Position numbers and translations under genes: made by a program | Part shown: positions 32,074 through 36,581 of the stretch, one piece after another | Layout: the number at the start of each line of letters is the position of its first letter | Numbering within the stretch: position 1 is the stretch's first letter | Assembly (NCBI GenBank): GCA_017447745.1 | Contig: JAFSMW010000170.1 | Coordinates: forward strand, 1 to 36,581 | Direction: 5' to 3' | Origin: Thermoguttaceae bacterium | GTDB lineage: Bacteria; Planctomycetota; Planctomycetia; Pirellulales; Thermoguttaceae | DNA: 36,581 bases | The notes under the pieces: model-generated | Database searches by the model: none | Told to the model about the DNA's origin: nothing | Seen by the model: the letters and a program-made list of their open reading frames with translations, nothing else

Positions 32074-33282
32074 TTACTCCCACAATCGGGGCGACCCGAT
32101 AATCAAAACGTCTCCGACAGACGCGCCTGCGCCAAAATCGACGACAACGCGAACCCGTTTCGCGCCCATCAGCGGAACGTCCAGTTCCTTAATCGGGTCT
32201 TGCCCGGAAACCGTCGCTTTGAATACGGACTGGTCGTCGGCGAATATTTCCACTTCCACCGACCCCTTCGGGCGAACGGAATCGTCAATGCCCAACTGCG
32301 CCGTCAAGCGGGAAAAATTCTGTGACAGACGAAACGTCATGTCCGTTTTGCTGCGAACGCAAACGCCCTTGGAGAACGTCTGCCCGTTTGTTGTCAGCGT
32401 TGCGCCGTCGATTCCTTCGTTGAAGTGCGGCTGATTGAACTGACGGAGCATGGCTTCCGGCATTCCCGGCGCCGACACGAACGGCGACCACGTCCACGAT
32501 TCCAGCTTCATGTCGCTGAGATAAAACTCCGGCTCGACGGAAAAGGTTATCGAACAGATCTCGTTCGCGCCTGACCCGACGGCGATTTTCTGACCCAGCC
32601 GGGATACGGCGCTGAGCGTTCCGTCTGTTACATCCAAAGACGCAATCGACCACGAGGACCCGACCGGCGTTTTCCCGACAGCCATCTCTGCCCCCGTCGG
32701 CGCGGCAAACGCACGGACAAGACGAACGCCAAACGCCTTGGCGCGAGAAACCGGCAGCGACGACCCGTCCAGAACAAACGGGACTTTCTCGGCGGTAATT
32801 CCCTCGATATGCCCGCGATGGTAACGCAGCTTGCCGTCCTTTTCAACAATGAGCAAATCGTCCCGCGTTTCCGTCTTGACCATCTCCGACCACTGGTCGT
32901 CCATCGCCTTGTCAGAATTAAACCGAACGCTGACCACCTGCGATTCTGGAACCGTTACTTTCGCGCCGTCGAAATTCAGCGTCGCCTGACCGTCTGAAAG
33001 CAGGACGTCTTTAACCATCAGCGTCGACCCGTCGGACAGTTCCACCTGAATCTTCGGCTCTTCGCTGTCAGCCGACTCGCCGGAAACGACAATCGACGCG
33101 ACGTCCGACAGAGCGAGCGTTTTCGTCTCCCCGGCGCTTTGAACCGTTACAGACTCCGCCGACAAACTCTGCGGAACGCCCGTTACATTCGTTCCGTCTT
33201 TAAGAGTAAACTGATAGTCCGCCGCCTGCGCCGCGAGCGTCATAAACGTCAACGATAAAACTAAAAGGATGTATTTTTTCAT
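32074..33282 (-). CDS. Secreted protein with C-terminal NPCBM domain
   Basis: A 402-residue exported protein. The start is set at ATG 33282, where the signal peptide begins (MKKYILLVLSLTFMTLAAQA, cleavage after AQA); the longer frame from 33306 adds eight residues before the signal. The N-terminal half is beta-rich and reads like repeated small barrels (YQFTLKDGTNVTGVPQSL, IQVELSDGSTLMVKDVLL), as in planctomycete proteins with a DGT/DGS motif. The C-terminal 150 residues match the NPCBM domain, a carbohydrate-binding module: GVCVRSKTDMTFRL, AQLGIDDSVRPKGSVEVEIF and the final RVVVDFGAGA. No catalytic domain is seen, so it may bind glycans or act as an envelope accessory protein. The 3' end is close to or overlaps the GT4 gene. 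Confidence 0.82.
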   Translation of the reverse strand: MKKYILLVLSLTFMTLAAQAADYQFTLKDGTNVTGVPQSLSAESVTVQSAGETKTLALSDVASIVVSGESADSEEPKIQVELSDGSTLMVKDVLLSDGQATLNFDGAKVTVPESQVVSVRFNSDKAMDDQWSEMVKTETRDDLLIVEKDGKLRYHRGHIEGITAEKVPFVLDGSSLPVSRAKAFGVRLVRAFAAPTGAEMAVGKTPVGSSWSIASLDVTDGTLSAVSRLGQKIAVGSGANEICSITFSVEPEFYLSDMKLESWTWSPFVSAPGMPEAMLRQFNQPHFNEGIDGATLTTNGQTFSKGVCVRSKTDMTFRLSQNFSRLTAQLGIDDSVRPKGSVEVEIFADDQSVFKATVSGQDPIKELDVPLMGAKRVRVVVDFGAGASVGDVLIIGSPRLWE

Positions 33283-33305
33283 AGCTAATACCCGGAGTAT
33301 TCTCA

Positions 33306-33361
33306 CTACTGCCTACTGCCTACTGTCTATTGCCTCACTACTGCCTATTGCCTACTGCCTA
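33306..33361 (-). repeat. 7-bp array (TAGGCAG) containing the stop codon of the 341-residue gene
   Basis: Eight degenerate units. On the minus strand the TAG stop is the first TAG of TAGGCAGTAGGCAATAGGC. Confidence 0.82.
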
Positions 33362-34384
33362 ATTCTCCGTCTCACTCATTCGTTTAAAGTACTGTTCGAT
33401 AATGTCACGGTAATGGGGCGGGAAGTTCTCCTGAATTTGCTGGAGGTCTTTCTCGCGTTCTTTTTCCGGCAAGTCGCCCCAGCCGGAACCGTTGCCGACG
33501 TCTTTCCGGTCGACATGTCCCTTGCCTGCCACGCGGCTGGGCGCCTGTTCGCCCTGCGGCGGCTTGGGCTGCGAGTTGGCGGACTGCTGTTTCTGCATCA
33601 TCTGCTGAAGCTGTTCTTCCAGCTTTTTAATCTGCTCGTCCAGGTCTTTGACGATGCCGTCTTCAATCTCGACGGTTTTCTCGTTGGCGCGGCCGTTGTC
33701 CAGCCGCCCGGCGACGTCGCCCATGCGGCGGGAAATATGATCCAACGACTTCGGTTCCAATTTTTCCAAATCCAGAATCATCCGCTGCGCCAGTTCCCGA
33801 TAACGGGTTGGAGTCTCGTTCATGTCGACCAGACGTTTGAGAATCGGAAGCGCCGCTTCCTGATCTAACGACTGGTACTTCACCAGACCCTGATAGAACA
33901 GCAGCGTCGCCGGACAGGGCGAGCTTTCCAGCTTCAAATCCTTGAGCAGTTCCGCCGCGTCGTCGAACAAGCCGTTGTTGGCTAACCGGCGAGCCGCCTG
34001 CAGGTTCATGACGTTGACAAGCCATTCCGGCGTCCCCTCCGCCTTGGTCAGAGCCGTTAAATCCGCCATCGGATAGACGCGCTGCGACAGGACGCTTTCC
34101 TCAAACAGCGGCGCATACCGCGGATCGGCGGCGATTACCATCGACGTCAAAACTTCCAGCTCCTCCCCCTCGTCCATTTCCAGTGTTACCTGCTGACGAT
34201 ACTGGTTGACCGTATTCTGAACTTCCGGAGAGACTTTCAGCCCCGCCAGCCACTGTTCGTACGGACCGAACACCTCCGACAGAGCAGGGCGGATAGGAGG
34301 CAGATTGTTCACATCCAGGGCGTCCGCAAAAGCGAACCCGGACAGGGAGACGAGGATAACAGCGATTATTGATAAACGTCTCAT
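33359..34384 (-). CDS. Secreted planctomycete-type protein with helical repeats
   Basis: A 341-residue protein with a signal peptide (MRRLSIIAVILVSLSGFAFA). The central part is helical and TPR-like (MNLQAARRLANNGLFDDAAELL, LLFYQGLVKYQSLDQEAALP). After a coiled coil with Gln repeats (about 230-270) it ends in a characteristic segment, GWGDLPEKEREKDLQQIQ then NFPPHYRDIIEQYF. I recognise this ending from secreted planctomycete proteins, usually beside a coiled-coil partner like the upstream neighbour, but no function is known to me. The two probably form one envelope system. ATG 34384 lies in an ACCATG context; the stop codon is inside a 7-bp array. Confidence 0.75.
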   Translation of the reverse strand: MRRLSIIAVILVSLSGFAFADALDVNNLPPIRPALSEVFGPYEQWLAGLKVSPEVQNTVNQYRQQVTLEMDEGEELEVLTSMVIAADPRYAPLFEESVLSQRVYPMADLTALTKAEGTPEWLVNVMNLQAARRLANNGLFDDAAELLKDLKLESSPCPATLLFYQGLVKYQSLDQEAALPILKRLVDMNETPTRYRELAQRMILDLEKLEPKSLDHISRRMGDVAGRLDNGRANEKTVEIEDGIVKDLDEQIKKLEEQLQQMMQKQQSANSQPKPPQGEQAPSRVAGKGHVDRKDVGNGSGWGDLPEKEREKDLQQIQENFPPHYRDIIEQYFKRMSETEN

Positions 34385-34396
34385 GGTTAATTTAAA

Positions 34397-34427
<31 letters not shown>

Positions 34428-34474
34428 TATCGCAAGCGAGCAACGACTGGCAGCGCCGCCTCGTAACTCGCAAC

Positions 34475-36187
34475 TTACTTATTCTTTCCAATACTAATAT
34501 CGTGAAGTATCTGCCGCAGGCGTTCTTCGCGGACGGACAGTTCGTTGAGTACGTTGATAACTTCCGGGTCTTCCGCAGCGGCGCCGGTAATGAGCTTTTG
34601 GCATCGCTGAGTCGTTTTATTGATTCTCATTTGCATGGAGCGGATCATTTTCAGTTCCGCCAGCTGGTCGACCAGGGCTTCCATCATCTCGCCGCCGGGC
34701 GATTCCCCGTCCTGACTTTGCTGTTCCTTGTCCTCCATGTCTTTCAGCTCGCGCTTGATCGCCTCGAGGAGTTCTTCCAGCGTCGCGATAATGTTTTCCT
34801 GACGCGTTTGGTTGCTCACGCCGACGTTCGCCTTGTTAAACAGTTCGATTACGCCCTCAATATCCTCGACAGCGCTGGCTAACGCCTCGGTCATGGCGAC
34901 CGCCGTTCCGTCTTCCTGTAACAAGAGCAGGGCCTTGGTCCCTTCCATATAGACGTCGTTTTCGCGCCCGGAAAGGCGAACCGACTCCACAGACAAAGTC
35001 CCGTCCGCATCTTTCCCGTCGTTCTTTTTGAACCTTTCGTCCAGACGGAGCGTCGAATCGTAAATCGACTTCTGCAGTTCCAGCATCTTCTTAAACCGGA
35101 CTTCCAGCTGAGCCAGCTTACGCTTCTCTTCTTCCTCTCGCAGCTGACGCAGAATCTCTTCCAGCTCCGACTTCGCCTTTTCCAACTCTCGCAGCGCCTC
35201 TTCCTGCTTTTCGACCGCGCCTTCTTTCTGCGCCTGTTCGAGCTTCTTCTGCGCCTCTTCCATCTTCTGCTGCGCTTTCTTCAGACGATCCTGCGGAGTT
35301 TCCTCCTTTTGAGAATCGGAATTCTCCTGGTTCTGACCTTCCTGATTCTGACCCTCTTGATTCTGTCCTTCCTGATTTTGACCTTGCTGGTTCTGACCGT
35401 CTTGCTTCTGACCGTCTTGGTTTTCGCCGTCCTGATTTTCGCCGTCCTGATTTTCGCCGTCCTGCTTCTGACCGTCCTGGTTTTCGCCGTCCTGCTTTTC
35501 GCCGTCTTTGTTTTCTCCCTCTTTGTTCTCTCCGTCCTGATTTTCAGAGTTCTGGGAGTCTTGCGGCTGACCGGCTTTTTCGTCGGCGTCCATTTTCTGT
35601 TTGAGGGATTCCGCCATCTCGGACAGTTTGGTTTGCTGACCGGATAACTTTTGGACGTCGTCCGAGTTCATGGTTTGATTCTGCAAGTTCCTCTGACCGG
35701 CAATGAGCTTTTCCAGATCCTTGATGTACCCCTTGATGCGCTCTTTTTCCGACTTGACGCGGCGCATGCGGTTTTCCGTTTCCAGAACCTTGAGCAGGTC
35801 GTTGAGGTCGGCGCGGAGATCCTTTTGGTTGTCCAGAGCGCGGCTGATTTCGCCGTCTTTGAGCAGATCGGTCAGCGTCTGGAACTGCGGATCGATCATC
35901 TTCTGCTTGCCCTGAGCGATGACCTTTTTAATCAACTCCGCTCTGTCGGGGTCGGTCAGAGCCGTCGTTTCCGACATGCGGAGGAGAATCTCTTCCAGCC
36001 GCTTCCACTGGTCGTGAACGATGCGCTGTTTCTCTTCCAGCGACGGCTCTTCCGGAGCCTTCGGTTGAGCCGGCTGAGCCGCTTCCGCCGCCTGATCCGG
36101 TTTCTGCTCTGCGTCCTGAGCCAAGCCTGTCGAACCAAGCCAAACCAACAGCGTCAGCGCGATAGTAGTATATAGTAGTCGTTTCAT
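34475..36187 (-). CDS. Secreted coiled-coil protein with Gln/Asp/Gly repeat linker
   Basis: A 570-residue protein with a signal peptide (MKRLLYTTIALTLLVWLGSTGLA). Residues 40-200 are helical. A hydrophilic linker (about 210-290) is built from five-residue units such as ENQDG, QKQDG and QNQEG. A long coiled coil follows (QKMEEAQKKLEQAQKEGA). The C-terminal domain has LVDQLAELKMIRSMQMRINK and the ending EERLRQILHDIS, which I associate with planctomycete proteins of unknown function. There is no membrane anchor beyond the signal. It is the first gene of the minus-strand series and lies 90 bases upstream of the 341-residue gene. Confidence 0.75.
   Translation of the reverse strand: MKRLLYTTIALTLLVWLGSTGLAQDAEQKPDQAAEAAQPAQPKAPEEPSLEEKQRIVHDQWKRLEEILLRMSETTALTDPDRAELIKKVIAQGKQKMIDPQFQTLTDLLKDGEISRALDNQKDLRADLNDLLKVLETENRMRRVKSEKERIKGYIKDLEKLIAGQRNLQNQTMNSDDVQKLSGQQTKLSEMAESLKQKMDADEKAGQPQDSQNSENQDGENKEGENKDGEKQDGENQDGQKQDGENQDGENQDGENQDGQKQDGQNQQGQNQEGQNQEGQNQEGQNQENSDSQKEETPQDRLKKAQQKMEEAQKKLEQAQKEGAVEKQEEALRELEKAKSELEEILRQLREEEEKRKLAQLEVRFKKMLELQKSIYDSTLRLDERFKKNDGKDADGTLSVESVRLSGRENDVYMEGTKALLLLQEDGTAVAMTEALASAVEDIEGVIELFNKANVGVSNQTRQENIIATLEELLEAIKRELKDMEDKEQQSQDGESPGGEMMEALVDQLAELKMIRSMQMRINKTTQRCQKLITGAAAEDPEVINVLNELSVREERLRQILHDISIGKNK
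35330..35545 (-). repeat. 15-bp tandem repeat encoding (E/Q)(N/K)Q(D/E)G units
   Basis: About fourteen degenerate 15-bp units on the plus strand such as GTTCTGACCGTCTTG and TTTTCGCCGTCCTGA. In-frame, low complexity, encodes a flexible linker. Confidence 0.8.
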
Positions 36188-36581
36188 TGTGAATTCAAAG
36201 GTTAAGTAATTAGACAGCTTCTAGCTGCTAGCCTCTAGCCCCTAGCTTTTAATATCAGCTTCGAGCTTTAAACGCTATCAACTTAGAGCTGCGAACGCCC
36301 AAGCTAATAGCTAGCAGCTAACAGCTAGCGGCTCATCCTGGGATACACTCATATTAATATATATAATTATAACCCCAAATGAGATTTTGTACAAGGGGAC
36401 GGGCAAGTTTTTTTTCGAATTTTGGGCGCGCGCAAATATTCAAGTAAAAACAGACAAGATGAGAACCAGAGTCGCGTCCCGGGGGGGGCGCCATTTCTAT
36501 AAACGTCGACTTTAGTCTACGGGCGGCGCAGCCCACTATGCTCCCGCCAAATAGAGTCAGTCTTTTTTTATTTACCCCCGC
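36188..36581. other. Upstream region of the minus-strand series, with CTAG-rich 7-bp repeats
   Basis: No gene is supported. Two heptamer tracts built on CTAGC words (36216-36248 and 36302-36332) face each other and can pair imperfectly. Beyond them lies an AT-rich stretch (36350-36372), a T8 tract (36409-36416), a CGCGCGC stretch, and a run of eight G (36481-36488) after CCC. The last 100 bases show nothing recognisable. Confidence 0.5.

Noticed and set aside
36481..36488. Run of eight G near the window end
   Set aside because: A single homopolymer in non-coding DNA without a coding context for phase variation; may be a sequencing error.

Overview
The window looks like chromosomal DNA of a planctomycete, probably a gut or anaerobic Pirellulales/Thermoguttaceae relative; this placement is inference, not a database result. 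Supporting signs are a fused aroD-aroE gene, a PEP-CTERM anchored secreted protein, a FemAB-like protein of the PEP-CTERM/exopolysaccharide type, Tat-type Gfo/Idh/MocA oxidoreductases beside a DoxX-like membrane protein, an EfpL/YeiP-type elongation factor, an NPCBM-domain secreted protein, and two secreted coiled-coil/TPR-like proteins of a kind I associate with planctomycetes. No rRNA, tRNA, transposase, phage gene or CRISPR array was found. Most start codons lack a clear Shine-Dalgarno sequence.

Layout. 0.2-2.3 kb: two overlapping glycosyltransferase genes (GT4-like, GT2-like). 2.4-4.6 kb: a convergent GH57 alpha-glucanotransferase/amylase. 5.0-8.2 kb: a large PEP-CTERM beta-solenoid protein with a LamG-like domain. 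8.5-9.5 kb: an AEC-family permease. 9.5-10.4 kb: a gene-free repeat region. 10.5-15.4 kb: DoxX-like protein followed by two paralogous Gfo/Idh/MocA oxidoreductases, only the first with an intact Tat signal. 15.4-16.8 kb: a second gene-free repeat region. 16.8-20.1 kb: ilvN, a class V aminotransferase and a Sel1-repeat protein. 20.3 kb: an unlisted 56-residue single-span membrane protein on the minus strand. 20.7-22.7 kb: a PL11 rhamnogalacturonan lyase. 22.9-24.9 kb: efpL and a lysA-type decarboxylase. 25-36.2 kb: seven minus-strand genes (lipoprotein, aroDE, FemAB, GT4, NPCBM protein, and two secreted planctomycete-type proteins).

How they fit together. The two glycosyltransferase clusters, the FemAB-like gene and the PEP-CTERM protein fit an extracellular polysaccharide/protein-sorting pathway whose exosortase lies elsewhere. 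GH57 and PL11 point to alpha-glucan turnover and pectin degradation. aroDE, ilvN, lysA and the aminotransferase are amino-acid metabolism.

The most striking signal is not a gene. Intergenic DNA is built from small repeat modules: 7-bp tandem arrays of several different sequences that repeatedly begin at or contain the stop codon of a gene, 9-bp tandem motifs, many short perfect hairpins with small, mostly A/T-rich loops, a 70-95 bp dispersed element, and a roughly 33-bp imperfect palindrome. One compound copy (7-bp array plus dispersed element, 108 bp = 36 codons) sits in frame inside the PL11 lyase gene and encodes a foreign 36-residue segment in its conserved core.
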